Source: Zea mays
Lineage: Eukaryota > Streptophyta > Magnoliopsida > Poales > Poaceae
NCBI RefSeq assembly: GCF_902167145.1
Contig: NC_050104.1
Coordinates: forward strand, 2,604,001 to 2,668,000
Length of the DNA stretch: 64,000 nt
Reading direction: 5' to 3'
Positions 21,701-33,142 of this stretch are shown here, in pieces. The number at the start of each line of letters is the position of its first letter. Position 1 is the first letter of the stretch. The position numbers were made by a program, and so were the translations under genes. The notes beneath the pieces were generated by a model. The model ran no database searches. It had not been told where the DNA came from and saw only the letters and a program-made list of their open reading frames with translations.

Positions 21701-23559
21701 GTCATTGGGCTCAGCTGTTCCAGCCAATCCATACCCAATATTGCGTCATAAAAGGGTAGATGGATCAACTTGAATGTAGTACAGAAGCTAAGATCCTGCA
21801 CTGACCAAGAAGCCTGAGGGAGCTCCACAGAACACTGCAACACAGTGCCATTTGCTACTCGTACAGACAATGGTGTATCCATAGAAGTGATGCCAGACAA
21901 CTTAGAAGTGTGGGCAGAATTCAGGAAGCTATGAGAACTACCTGAGTCAATTAACATGAGCAGGTCAACCCCTTGCAGGACACCCCGAATTCTGAATGAT
22001 TTTGATGGGCGGTGGACCGAGGCAGCTTCTGTAGACAATAAGATCATAAATTGCTCAGCAGAATCCTCAAACTCGCCTTCAGATTCAGGCTGATCAGTTG
22101 ACAGCATCTCCCACAATTCTTGGACAGCATGCAACTGCACTGTATCTGCACATTTATGACCCTTGTTCCACTTCTCTGCGCAGTATTGACAGAGACCCTT
22201 AGCACGCCGGTACGCACGAAGAGATGCCACCTTAGAATCAACAGTTGTAGGCGCCGTCGTGTTGGTCTTGGTATAATCGCCCCCGCCGCCACGAGGCTGC
22301 TCCCCACGGTAGGACGATGTGGGAGTGGCTCTCAGCAGCGGCCGAGGAAACGAAGAATGTTCACCCCGAACCAACTCCTGCCGACGAGAAGGCTCTGCAG
22401 CTTCCTGCAACAAGGCCAAAGAGCAGGCAGTATCGAGGTCGCCAGGACGTTGTACAAGAATGACAGACTTGATATCAGCACGCAAGCCATCAATAAATCT
22501 CATAGTATAATACAATGGGTCTGTTGTGTGTTCATAGGTGACAAGCAAATCCACTAACTCGCAAAAGCGATCAATGTAATCCTGGACAGTGGAGGTCTGT
22601 TTGATGTGGAATAATTTTTGGATAACTAGCTCATGTTGTTGACGACCAAATCGGTCATGGACGAACTGACAGAACTGTCGCTAGGAGAGCGAGGGCAAGC
22701 GAGGTTCAATGGATTGGAGCCAGCGCGCAGCTACGCCATGGAAATGCATAGTTGCGGCTTTAATCCAAACGAACTCCTCGGTAGCGTACATGTCAAAATA
22801 ATCTTCGCATTGTTTTTGCCAAAGTTTGGGATTACTGCCATCGAACACAGGGAAATTGATCTTAGGAAGACCACCCAATCCTCTACTCAGTTCCCCCCGA
22901 CGATCTAGCTCCCCAGAATTGAGATTATGATGAACTGGAAACTCAAACGAAGCAGGGGCGTTAGGTGACCATGTACCCTTGACCGGGTAGTGGAGATCGG
23001 CCACAGGGGGCCCAAATCCACATTCCCGGTGAGATGAAGCGAAGCGGGGCCCAAAACGTGAGCCGTCAGCTTGACCGCCGGTGGCAGAAGAACACATCGG
23101 CGCCGATCTGGGCGAGCCGAGGAGGCCGGGCTTGGAGAAGCCGTCGACGCGCGCCCCTTGGGACCACCGGATCTCCACTTTGGACAGCTCGGCGCGGACG
23201 GAATCCATGGAAGATTGTAGGGCGTCGAGGGAGGATTCCATCCTGGGGCGCCAAGCGTCGAACGTGTGCTGGGTGGACTCGAGGGAGGTGACGCGCGCTC
23301 CGGTAGTGGCCTCCCAGTAGCGGACGCGGTCTGTGAGATCCGCATCGACCGCCGAAAGGTGAGCTTCAACGTCCGCGCGGATGGCGGAGGCGAACTCGTC
23401 GGAGTGGCGAGCGAAGTCCGCCGCCTGGGACTCCAGCGCGCCGACGCGGAGTTCCCACTTGGAGTCGATTGCTGTGAACCGTTTGTCGAGCTCAGCGAGA
23501 ATAGCGCGGGTCTGTTGTTCCAGCGCCTGCGTGAGCTGCGCGTCGATAGGGGACGCCAT
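18637..23559 (-). pseudogene. gag-pol: gag-pol of element C, single in-frame TAG
   Basis: One frame runs from ATG 23559 to the stop at 18637, broken only by TAG at 22683-22681, where TGG would restore SWRQF. Domains in order: coiled-coil-like gag N-terminus; gag core; zinc knuckle CQYCAEKWNKGHKC near 22160; protease LIDSGSSHSFLN near 21950; RT with FFDDILVY near 20960; RNase H (ETDAS, TYEKE, TDHKSL) 20560-20180; integrase with an HHCC zinc site near 19950-19840 and D, D, E at VSLDFVEG, ISDRDPVF and GQTERVNQ (19755-19455); chromodomain near 18890-18740 (VEWSGLPRDLATWED). The last codons run into the 3' LTR. All catalytic residues I looked for are present, so a single base change separates this from a full polyprotein. 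Confidence 0.9.
18721..18735 (-). promoter_or_regulatory. Polypurine tract of element C
   Basis: Minus-strand CTTGGGGGAGGGAA directly before the 3' LTR start TGTTACC. This is the plus-strand DNA primer for reverse transcription. It also lies within the last codons of pol. Confidence 0.75.
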
Positions 23560-23582
23560 GGACGCGATGGCCGAGGAATGGA

Positions 23583-23596
23583 GGAATCTGATACCA
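23583..23596 (-). promoter_or_regulatory. Primer binding site of element C
   Basis: Minus-strand TGGTATCAGATTCC, three bases inside the 5' LTR edge. TGGTATCAGA is complementary to the 3' end of initiator methionine tRNA, the usual primer of chromoviruses. Confidence 0.8.
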
Positions 23597-23599
23597 ATT

Positions 23600-23922
23600 T
23601 GTTAAGGTATGGGGTATTGAGATAAGAGAATGCAGAAGGTAGGAGACAGAGGTAGGAGAGAATGAGGAGCTCTATTCAGAGTTTTCTGTTGTTCAGATGA
23701 ATAATGTCCACGCCAAGACAGAGTTGCTGGTTATTACAGGCGGTCAGCTCACACGCCATGGGGACGCATCCCCACACACACAGCCACACGCGACGGATGG
23801 CGCACAGTCACGCCCATTCCAGGCCCACCAGTCGGACGTTAGGACGCCGCTCCCTTCTTCCAGGCTCCCTTCTTCCTGGCTGCTTATGTGGACTGCTCGA
23901 TGGAGGCAGAGGGGTGGTAACA
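23600..23922 (-). repeat. 5' LTR of element C
   Basis: On the minus strand it runs from TGTTACCACC (23922) to ACCTTAACA (23600), 323 bp. It aligns with the 3' LTR from 18406 to 18720 with few differences. Confidence 0.88.
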
Positions 23923-24225
23923 TACTGTGTCAGAACAGCGGGGTGCGCAATACACTGGGCCGCCGGCTAAGAGAGAGGCAAGGCGAGGATGTTGGGGTCG
24001 CACTGGTGGCTGTCCTCGGCTGATGCTCCTATGGCCACCAATGCAATGGAGAAGGACGTGGAGTGGAGCTTGCCTGGGCGCGTCGGGGAGGAAGAATCGG
24101 GTCCACCGTTGGATCGCGTAGGGTTGGTCCAGATTAGATGTTGGAATGGTGCGCCAGGAGTCGTAGGTTTTTGATCGGATGGGAGGGGATGCAGTTGAAT
24201 ACCGATCGGATGGTGGGGGATGCAG
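23923..24225. other. Unassigned DNA between element C and element B pol, with a short tandem duplication
   Basis: No gene recognised. At 24173-24225 two copies of about 31 bp beginning GATCGGATGG and containing GGATGCAG lie head to tail, directly at the edge of the element B pol sequence. This block and 17254-18394 were probably joined before element C inserted. Confidence 0.4.
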
Positions 24226-25378
24226 ATGAAGCACCAAATGACCTGGCTTGATATTTTTCAATCGAACTTTTCTGTCACACCATTTTATTGTTTCGGCCTG
24301 GTATTTGTTGATGTGCTCTATGGCCTGAAGTCTGGTCCCTTCTATGGTGTCTTTTGTTACTTGACAATCAGCTTCATCCTCCGTCGAAGCTAGGGTTCTT
24401 ATTGAACCCATTCTTGCTTCTTCCGGTGTTATTGCTTCATCACCGAACAGAAGCTTAAATGGAGTAAACCCTGTTGACCTTGATACAGTGGTGTTGTGGC
24501 TCCAAACAACTTTTATTAATTCGTCTGGCTACTCCTCTTTCGGCTGATTGAAGATTGACTCTATTATTCCTATTATTATGATTCCATTTGCCCTTTCTAC
24601 CAACCCATTTGACTCCGGGTGCCTCACTGATGCAAAGTGTATTTTTGTGCCAATTTGGCTACAAAAAGTTTTGAAAGTTTCAGCATCGAATTGAGTTTCG
24701 TTATCAACGGTGATAGCCTTCGGTACACCGAAGTGACAAACTATGTTTTGCCAGAAGAATTTTTGCACTGTGGCCGGAGTTATTATAGCCAAAGGCTTTG
24801 CTTCAATCCACTTAGAAAAGTATTCCACTGTCACCACACCATATTTCAGATTGCCTTGCGCTGGTGGTAGTGGCCCTAACAAATCTAACCCCCATCTTTG
24901 TAATGGCCATGTTGGTTGTATCAGTTGAGTTAGAGATGAAGGTTGTTTCTGGTCTCTCGCACATCTTTGGCAATTTTCACATTTCTGAACTAGACCTGCC
25001 GCATCCGAAGCTGCCTTCGGGCAGTAAAAACCTTGTCTGGAAACTTTTCCTAGTAGAGGTCTGAACCCAATGTGGGCTCCACATAAGCCTGCATGTATCT
25101 CCTTCATTAATTCCTGTCCTTTAGCTCTGGACAAGCATTTGAGCAACGGTGAGCAAACTCCATGCTTGTATAACTCACCTTCTATTATTACATAAGGTCT
25201 TGTTCTTGCTTCCATTCTCTTGTTATAAGCTTCATCGTCTAAAAAACAGTTGCCCTGGAGAAAGGAAACTATTTCAGTCCTCCAGTCTTCACTATGTACA
25301 GGTGAGATTGTGAGCACTACTCTTTCCATGAGCTCGACTGAAGGTGCTTTTATTGTTTCAAAAAGTACTTCCGAAGAA

Positions 25379-25600
25379 GCTTCCAACCTTCGGACCACAT
25401 CTAAATACTTTTCAAGCTTCCAACCTTCGGACTGCATCCAAGTACTATGTGCCGCTGATTTAGCTATTAAATCTGCATGCTCATTCTCTCCCCTTGGGAT
25501 ATTTTTTACAGAAAAACCTTCGAAAGAAGCTTCCAACCTTCGGACCGCATCCAAATACTTTTCAAGCTTCGCGTCTCTTGCCTTACTGCTTTTATCCACA
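25379..25600 (-). repeat. Internal duplication in element B second RNase H region
   Basis: KLEKYLDAVRRLEASFE is encoded near 25580-25520 and again as KLEKYLDVVRRLEASSE near 25440-25380. The extra copy lies between the end of the second RNase H domain and the linker to integrase. DNA copies share CAAGCTTCC and AACCTTCGGAC. Confidence 0.65.
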
Positions 25601-28093
25601 TGACCCGAGATAACTTGCGAATCAATTTTGAGGATTGCCCTTCTAATTCCCATTGCCTTCAGCTTCCAAAGCCCCAAAAGAAGAGCTTCGTACTCGACAA
25701 TGTTATTTGTACAGCTGAAGTCTAACTTTATTGCATAACATGTTCTGACTTTTGAAGGTTCAACTAGAACAGCTGCTACCCCTGCACCGAAGGTCCCCCA
25801 GGATCCATCGCAAAATAGTCCAAGCTCCGGCATCTTTTGTTGCTTCTTCATCCTGAGCCCCTGGCGTCCAATCAGCAATGAAGTCTGCTAACGCCTGAGA
25901 TTGTATTATGGATTTGTGCACGTAATCAATGGTAAATTCATTGAGTTCCGTGGCCCATTTCCTGATCCTTCCTGTGGCTTCTCTGTTCCTCGTTATGTCC
26001 TTCAGGGGTTGCGATGAAGGCACTATTATGTGATATGCTTCAAAGTAATGCCGAAGCTTTCTGGAGGCCATCAATATAGCATACAGTACCTTCTCCAACT
26101 CTGTGTAATTTTTCTTTGAAGGGCTGAGTACTTCGGAAATAAAGTATACTGGTGCTTGCTTTTTTACCTGGCCCTCTTGTTTCTCTTGTACAAGTGTTGC
26201 ACTAACCGTAGCATGGGAAGCAGCCACATATAGAAGTAACAGAGCTCCAGATGAAGGTGGGGTTAGAGTTGTTAGATCTATCAAATACTGCTTCAGCTCT
26301 TTGAAGGCTCTCTGTTGTGCTGGACCCCATTGGAAGACTTCGACTAATTTCAGTATTTCAAAAAAGGTAAATTCCTCTCTGCTGATCTTGAAATGAATCT
26401 ATTTAATGATGCCAACCTTCCTGCTAAGCGACGAGCCCCCTTTTTTGAATTTGGTGGCTCCATCCGAAGGATAGCTTTGATCTTGCTTGGGTTAGCTTCG
26501 ATGCCTTTTGTTGATACTAGGCAACCAAGAAACTTGCCCTTCTTCACTCCGAAGACACATTTTTCTGGATTTAGCTTGAGACCAGCTTGTCTGAAATTGG
26601 CGAATGTTTCTTGCAAATCAGCAACATGGTTTTCTTGCTTTGTGCTTTTTTACTATGATATCATCGACATATGTCAGCACATTCCTGCCAATTTGGGAGT
26701 GAAGAACCTTGGCGGTCATTCTGCTGAAGCTTCCTCCAGCATTCTTGAGCCCCTCAGGCATCCAAAGATAACAATATAGGTACCACTAGGAGTTATGAAG
26801 CTTGTCTTTGGCTCATCCTCCTTCTTCATCCAGATTTGATGATAACCTGAGTAGTAGTCCAATAAACTCATGAGTTCTGAAGAAGCTGCTGCATCCACAA
26901 GGGAATCTATTCTTGGTAGTGGGAATTCATCCTTCGGACATGCCTTGTTCAGATCTGTGAAGTCAATGCACATTCTCCTTTTTCCATTAGCTTTCTTTAC
27001 CATGACAGTGTTGGCTAGCCACTCTGGGTATGTTACTTCTCTAATGACGTCGGTGCTTAGAAGTCTCTTCACTTCATTTTGTGCACCTTCGGCCTTATCA
27101 TCGGACATTTTCTGAAGCCTCTGCTTTCTTGGTCTGAAGGACGGGTCCACATTGAGCGAGTGCTCAATAATGTCTCTATTGACACCAGAGAGATCATTGG
27201 TTGTCCAAGCAAAACTATCTTTATTGTTAAACAAGAATCTTAACAAGGTTTTTTCCTGTTCATCAGACAGTTGGGATCCCAACAATACTTTTTGCTCTGC
27301 TATGTCTTCACACAAAAGCATAGGCTTCGGTTGGTCTGCTGAAGTAGCTTTCTCTCTTTTATGCTTATATGCTGATAAGCTTCAGCTTCATCTATATTAT
27401 GAATAGGCTTCGAATCCGTCCAACTCCCTTCAGCTCTCCTGGCAACTTCTTGACTCCCGTGTACAGTAATGGGCCCTTGTTCCGAAGGTATCTTCATGCA
27501 AAGATATGCTGGATGAAGTATTGCTTCGAAGGCATTAAGCGTCCCTCGACCAATGATTGCATTGTATAGATACTCCATATCAACGATGTCAAAGACAACA
27601 TGTTCTGTTCTTGTGTTATGAACATAGCCGAAGGTGACTGGCATTGTTATCTTACCAAGTGCCACAATATGTCTTCCTCCGAAGCCACAAAGAGGGTGTG
27701 TTGCATCATGTATCGTATCCTCTGGCTCTTGCATTTGCCTGAAGGCCTTTGCAAAGATGATATCCGCTGCACTGCATGTGTCCACTAAGACATTGTGGAC
27801 CAGAAATCCTTTGATAACACAAGATATTACCATTGCATCGTTGTGAGGATAATCATTAAGCTGAAGGTCTTCCTGAGAGAAGGTAATTAGAATATGAGAC
27901 CACTTGGACTTGATGAAGAGTCCTTTCACCCCCAACATGTTGTACCCTTCTCTGTGCTTCTTTCTTCTGCTTCTTGTTGGCTGGTTCAGAGCTTGAGCCG
28001 CCTGTGATTGGGAGCACTAGCTTCGTGGCCGAAGGTACTACAGCTTGGTTGTTTTGCAAAGCCATCGTTGCAACTGTGGAAGTGAGTTCACTA

Positions 28094-28107
28094 GAGGTGG
28101 GCACCAA
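28094..28107 (-). promoter_or_regulatory. Primer binding site of element B
   Basis: Minus-strand TTGGTGCCCACCTC immediately inside the LTR end ACCAACA. The tRNA cannot be named with certainty by eye. Confidence 0.55.
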
Positions 28108-28756
28108 TGTTGGTCCTTGTTCTCAAATGCTATACATCAAGAACAAGACAACACAAATGTTAATAATTAGGGACCTTTGTCTTTTGAAGCATTATCTCCT
28201 TTTGGATATAATGATCTCCAAACGAAGGTTATGAAGGGCATACCTTCATCATCTCAGTGAACAAATATAAATAAGGGTACATGAAATGTAAAAGAATATA
28301 AATAATGATTATGAATCAGTAAGTTATTTATATTCTCATATCATAAACATGAATAAATATCAACAATATTTATATTACAATGGTACCTTCGGCTTGTCAG
28401 AAGGTGAAAATGCGAGAGTGACGTAGCAATGATTACAATCCAGCGTGAACAGTACGGGGGTACTGTTCATCTATTTATAGGCACAGGATGCAACCCGGAC
28501 AAAATTACATTCATGTCCCTGATTACTAACTGTAATCATAACGTGAACTGTTAAGGACTAGATAGTCTTTTCCTCCTTAAGTCGGTATTGTTCTTCGCCT
28601 TTATTATAATGCTAAGCCGAAGCTCCTACAGTCATAGCTTCGGTTTCTGTCCGCATCATTTTTGAGTTGTATCTTCATGTCACGTATACCTTCGTGGTAT
28701 TTTGCCGAAGGTGTTTTTGCTTTGAGGACCTTCGGCGAGAAAGAAAACCCCCAACA
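28108..28756 (-). repeat. 5' LTR of element B (cinful-zeon-like)
   Basis: 649 bp, TGTTGGGGGTTTTCTTTC to GGACCAACA on the minus strand. The start TGTTGGGG followed by CCGAAGGTCC is the pattern I recall for cinful-zeon elements. It adjoins a primer site and the gag remnant. The matching 3' LTR is not in the window; it should lie left of 6440, where other sequence is found instead. Confidence 0.75.
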
Positions 28757-29105
28757 ATAGGGTTGAAGGAGACTCGTCCTTAGAGACACCTCATTGGAGA
28801 CATAGGTTCTTTGGAACCAAACTCCGATAAATCGAATCACTCGTGTCTTTGTGTGTGTGTGTGTGTGTTTTAATTTCACTTGCGATTTGTTCTTCCCTCT
28901 CACCCTTTCTAATTTCTCTTGTGATTTCGATTGAGTTTCTCCCAAGTTAATTTTGCAATCCATTTGAGCAATAAGTGCAAGAGAACTTCTCTCTCTTCTT
29001 CATACTCTGATTTAAGTATTTCTCGCTCGAACCTCTAATATTGGGATCTAGTTGTTTTAAGTGTTGAATTTTTAGGAGTTGCTTATTCACCACCCCTCTA
29101 GGCAA
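28757..29105. repeat. Possible Sirevirus (Ty1/Copia) LTR tail and GT microsatellite
   Basis: The stretch ending GCTTATTCACCACCCCTCTAG near 29080-29100 resembles the end of Opie/Ji-type Sirevirus LTRs. A (GT)n microsatellite with about nine repeats lies near 28849-28868. No start or partner LTR was found. Confidence 0.4.
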
Positions 29106-30449
29106 CTATCATTTATTTCATGCATAAATGTTATGGACTATTGGGATTCTTGATGAGATGCTTTTGTGAATGCATGTGTGTGTATTCATGTCATGGTTTG
29201 TCAATATGGATGCTCTAGAAATAGGGCAAAGGCTAGTGAATTTTTCATGCAACATATTAATCATTTGAATAAGTCTACAACACATAATACAAAGTACATG
29301 CTATGATGTAGTATTATTCACTAGAACTAAATCATTTACATTTATGAGATGAAATATAGTCTAAGGTGTATAAATGTTACACCACATGTGAAAAATAAAG
29401 CACAACATGCTATGCTAGTAGTCACCACCATCGTATAGCAACTCATCGTCCTCATCCCAATCCTCTACCAAAACTTGGTTTTTGTTGCCACACAAAACTC
29501 CCATCTGCCTCATCTGCCTTCTGACTGTAGAATTCAGCCTCCAGTTGAGCATCGCCTCATACATCTAAGCATCCTCCTTCACGTCTTGTTGCTTTTGTCT
29601 GGTGTCCTCTAATTTATCTAGATCTATGAGCTCACAAAGTCTAGAATTGTCCTCCACCAAGTCTTTTCTTCTCTTTGCCTTTCTTCTATCAAACATGTCA
29701 TACATCACCTTAGTGGCATGCTCATTGCATCCTTCTTTACCTACAAAGAGAAATACAATAAGTTATGCATGCACATTAAAAAATAGATTCACAAAACTAT
29801 TATATAGTCTAAGAACTCACTAGGCAATCCAACAATTAGGTCCTTTATGAGCTACATTTTATTTTTATGCTTCTCTTTCCCTATCCTCCATAGCTTTTTG
29901 GTCGACAACCAGCTATTTGTGCATCTCCCTAACATACCAATCATTTGTACCTAAATGCATTAGATGAAGTAGACCCTGTTCCCATGCTTGATGAGGTACT
30001 TCTATTTGTGAACCCTAACAAAATTGTCCATAAATTGAGACCCACACTTTAACTTTTGTTGCGTTGTTTGCTTCCATCTGATTGTAACCTCCAATTCATG
30101 TCTAAAACTAAAATCCTCCAAGTCACATTTTCTAGTGGTTTGTTGGAAACAAATTAGTCACCATATGCCATGGGTTTATTTTAAAGTTTTTTTAAAGGTA
30201 TAACCAACCTAGTCATAAACAACCATATAATTGCACCAATAACCTATTCCAAACTTCAAGGTAACTTGGTTGCAGTGGGCTTCAATGACACATTTGCATA
30301 GTACTGGCAGGATTATGACATACTCTTTCTCTTTTGCCATTCGCTTGGGCTCCGGCCAATAAGACTTAGGTACAAAGAGCCACTCACAGAAATGGCATTT
30401 CTAATATTGGTGGTACAAATGATGTCAGATTATAATATATGTGCAAGGA
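29106..30449. other. Decayed intergenic DNA with an antisense coding-like remnant
   Basis: AT-rich. On the minus strand 29740-29420 reads, with one stop, MYDMFDRRKAKRRKDLVED ... WDEDDELLYDGGDY. An open minus-strand stretch near 30115-30010 reads RWKQTTQQKLKCGSQFMDN. Basic, charged helices of this kind occur in Harbinger-associated Myb-like proteins, but the match is weak. It ends in the target duplication of element D (AAGGA, 30445-30449). Confidence 0.3.
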
Positions 30450-30751
30450 TGTCGGCGTTTCGAGACAGGGGGGTCCCTAAGCCGACGAGTGAGTGTGCTG
30501 CGTGCCCCAGCCCAGATGGGTCGAGCGCGTGGGCGAGCGCGAAGGGGGGAGAGGCGAGGTGGCCGGAGTCGAGCGTGAGAGAGGTGGAAGTCCCGCGGCC
30601 TTCGTGTTCGTCCCGCGCCCAGGTCGGGTGCGCTTGCAGTAGGGGGGTTACAAGCGTCCACGCGGGTGAGGGAAGCGAGCGGCCCCAAGAGAGCGCCTGT
30701 CCCGTCCTCGGTCCCGCGCGGCCAACCTTCTCTGAGAAGGCCCTGGTCCTT

Positions 30752-30760
30752 CCTTTTATA
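30752..30760 (-). promoter_or_regulatory. TATA box in the 3' LTR of element D
   Basis: Minus-strand TATAAAAGG, identical to the one in the 5' LTR. Because the 5' copy is separated from gag by element E, this is the only promoter of element D that still sits in an uninterrupted LTR, and it points outward into 30449 and below. Confidence 0.6.
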
Positions 30761-31291
30761 GTCGTAAGGAGAGGATCCAGGTGTACAATGGGGGGTGTAG
30801 CAGAGCGCTACGTGTCTAGCGGAGGGAGAGCTAGCGCCCTAGGTACATGCCAATGTGGCAGCCGGAGAGATCTGGGCACCCTGCTGGTGTGATGTCGTGG
30901 CTGTCGGAGGTGCGGCGGAGCCTGGCGGAGGGACAGCTGTTGGAGCGGTCGAGTCCCTGCTGACGTCGTTCTGCTTCCGTAAGAGAGCTGGGGGCCGCCG
31001 TCGTCATAGAGCTTGTGGAGCGCCATCATTGCCCCTCTGGCGGAGCTGGCCGGATGGGACGCCGGTCTTGTTCTCCGTGACCCGAGTCGATTCGGGGTAG
31101 GATGATGATGGCGCTTCCTGTTGACGTGGCGGTCTGTGCCCTAGGCAGGGCGACGTGGGGGTTCCTCCGAAGCCGAGGTCGAGTCCGTCTTCTGTTGCCG
31201 TGGCCGAGCCCGAGCCATGGGGTCGGGCGAGGCGGAAGTCGTTCGGCCGAGGCGAAGTCCGAGCCCTGGGGTCGGGCGAGGCGGAGTTTCG

Positions 31292-31692
31292 TCGTCTTCC
31301 GGGTCTTAGCCCGAGTCCGAGCCCTGGGGTCGGGCGGAGCGGAGTTCGCCGTCTTCCGGGTCTTAGCCCGAGTCCGAGCCCTGGGGTCGGGCGGAGCGGA
31401 GTTCGCCGTCTTCCGGGTCTTAGCCCGAGTCCGAGCCCTGGGGTCGGGCGGAGCGGAGTTCACCGTCTTCCGGGTCTTAGCCCGAGTCCGAGCCCTGGGG
31501 TCGGGCGGAGCGGAGTTCGCCGTCTTCCGGGTCTTAGCCCGAGTCCGAGCCCTGGGGTCGGGCGGAGCGGAGTTCGCCGTCTTCCGGGTCTTAGCCCGAG
31601 TCCGAGCCCTGGGGTCGGGCGGAGCGGAGTTCGCCGTCTTCCGGGTCTTAGCCCGAGTCCGAGCCCTGGGGTCGGGCGGAGCGGAGTTCGCC
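31292..31692. repeat. 57-bp x 7 tandem array in the 3' LTR of element D
   Basis: Seven near-identical copies. Because 57 is a multiple of three, all frames without a stop stay open across the array and produce long spurious ORFs. The only visible change is one G/A in the fourth unit. Confidence 0.9.
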
Positions 31693-32182
31693 GTGGCGCC
31701 TTTGTCAAGACCTGACTGCCGGTCAGACTCACTCTGTCGAGTGGTGCTGCAGTCGGAGTGGCGTAGGCGGCGCTGTCCCTCTGTCAGACTGGTTAGTGGA
31801 GCGGTGGAGTGACGGCGGTCACTTCGGCTCTGCCGGGGGCGCGTGTCAGGATAAAGGTGTCAGGCCACCTTTGCGTTAAATGCCCCTGCAATTTGGTCAG
31901 TCGGTGTGGCGATTTAGTCAAGGTTGCTTCTGAGCGAAGCCAAGGCCTCGGGCGAGCCGGTGATGTGTCCGCCATAAAAAGGGGGCCTCGGGCGAGACGG
32001 AAGTCTCTCGAGGTCGGCTGCCCTTGGCCGAGGCTAGGCTCGGGTGAAGCATGATCGAGTCACTCGTGTGGACTGATCCCTGACTTAATCGTACCCATCA
32101 GGCCTTTGCAGCTTTATGCTGATGGGGGTTACCAGCTGAGAATTAGGCGTCTTGAGGGTACCCCTAATTATGGTCCCCGACA

Positions 32183-32199
32183 GTAGCCCCCGAGCCTCG
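32183..32199 (-). promoter_or_regulatory. Polypurine tract region of element D
   Basis: Minus-strand CGAGGCTCGGGGGCTAC directly before the 3' LTR start TGTCGGGG. It is purine-rich, though interrupted by pyrimidines. Confidence 0.5.
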
Positions 32200-32917
32200 A
32201 AGGGAGTGTTAGCACTCGCTTGGAGGCTTTTGTCGCACTTTTTTGCAAGGGGACCAGCCTTTCTCGGTTGGCTTTCGTTCCGGCGGGTGCGCGCGAGCGC
32301 ACCCGCCGGGTGTAGCCCCCGAGGCCTCGGAGGAGTGGTTACACTCCTTCGAGGTCTTAATACCTCGTGTAACGCTTCGGCTGGCCTGGTCGTTCCCTCA
32401 TGCGAACTGGCCGTAGCCCGGGTGCACGGTCGGGGCCCAAGCTCTCGGGCTAGTATGTTGACGCTGTCAACGATTTGGCCGGAGCCGGTTTTTGCGAGAG
32501 CAGCCCCCGAGCCTCCGCACAGGGCGAGATGACGATCAGGGACAGACTCGACTTTTTACATACGCCCCTACGTCGCCTTTCCGCAAGGAGGAGGGGGGGA
32601 GTGCGCCATGTTACCCTCGATGGGCACCGAACATGGTGTCTCCGGTGAGCTGCAAGCGGGTAATCCGAGTGGACGTCCGTGCCCCGTTCGTTGGGGGTCG
32701 GCTAGGGGCCCAGAGGCACGCCCAAAAGTACCTGCGGGTGATTTGCCGGACCCGGTCCCCTGGCGACGGGGTCCGAGGGCTCGATGCCTCCCTCCGATGG
32801 GATTCCGTTACAAGATCGTTCCCGCTGGTCTCGGAAATGTCCTAGGGTACCTCGGGAGCGCAGCCCGAGGCTCGGTTATGTATCGAACGTACCCCTGGTC
32901 ATCCCTCGCTCGGTGTC

Positions 32918-33142
32918 TGAGGCGACTGTGAACCCTTCGGGGGCCAGCCTTCGAACCCCTGATCAGTAATGGGCGCGGAGCCCGAGTAGCCTGAGGCGGC
33001 CATGGAACCCTTCGGGGGGCTAGCCTTCGAACCCCTGACCAGTAGTGGGTGTCGGGCCCACGCGATCTGAGGCGGCTGTTGAACCCTTCGGAGGGCCAGC
33101 CTTCGAACCCCTGATCAGTAGTGGGGGGCTCGGAGCCCGGTT
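32918..33142. repeat. 75-bp tandem repeat x 3 in the 3' UTR of element D
   Basis: Three units beginning TGAGGCGGC and containing GAACCCTTCGG and AGCCTTCGAACCCCTGA, starting near 32918, 32992 and 33068. The units differ at several bases, so the duplication predates the insertion. Confidence 0.8.

Larger units (their letters stand above)
18395..23922 (-). mobile_element. Element C: Reina-type chromovirus (Ty3/Gypsy), nearly complete
   Basis: Read on the minus strand: 5' LTR 23600-23922, tRNA-Met-type primer site, one gag-pol frame 23559-18637 with a single TAG, polypurine tract, 3' LTR 18395-18720. Short LTRs of about 325 bp, a DSGSS protease and an integrase with a C-terminal chromodomain point to the Reina clade. 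The two LTRs differ at about six bases plus a 3-bp indel by eye, so this insertion is older than elements D and E. I find no 5-bp target duplication: tactg follows 23922 and is not seen on the left. Confidence 0.88.
24226..28107 (-). pseudogene. pol: gag remnant and pol of element B (cinful-zeon-like, Tat lineage), several frameshifts
   Basis: Read on the minus strand: a gag remnant (28107-27856, rich in Lys/Gln), protease (VLVDTCSAADIIF, near 27780, with DTC in place of DGG or DTG), RT in two frames (27321-26716 with WRM-like RMCIDFTDLNKACPKDEFP; 26616-26350 with LNPEKCVFGV), RNase H (26284-25760, PVYFISEVLS), a second archaeal-type RNase H (LFCDGSWGTFGAG, near 25830), which marks the Tat lineage, and integrase (ESNGLVERANG near 24590). 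The frame changes near 27930, 27310, 26760, 26640, 26310 and 25870. The RT catalytic block itself falls at a frame break. It stops at GHLVL near 24230, and the C-terminus is at 6936-7101. Confidence 0.85.
30450..32182 (-). repeat. 3' LTR of element D
   Basis: TGTCGGGGACC to ACGCCGACA on the minus strand, 1733 bp. Contains a TATA box at 30752-30760 and a 57-bp tandem array at 31292-31692. Confidence 0.93.

Noticed and set aside
31292..31692. Regular direct repeats that could suggest a CRISPR array
   Set aside because: The units are contiguous with no unique spacers, they lie in an LTR, and the genome is a plant.
31102..31812. 236-codon repeat ORFs in element D LTRs (also 54818-55528)
   Set aside because: They arise because the repeat unit is 57 bp, a multiple of three. 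The same array in element A has 56-bp units and no long ORF.
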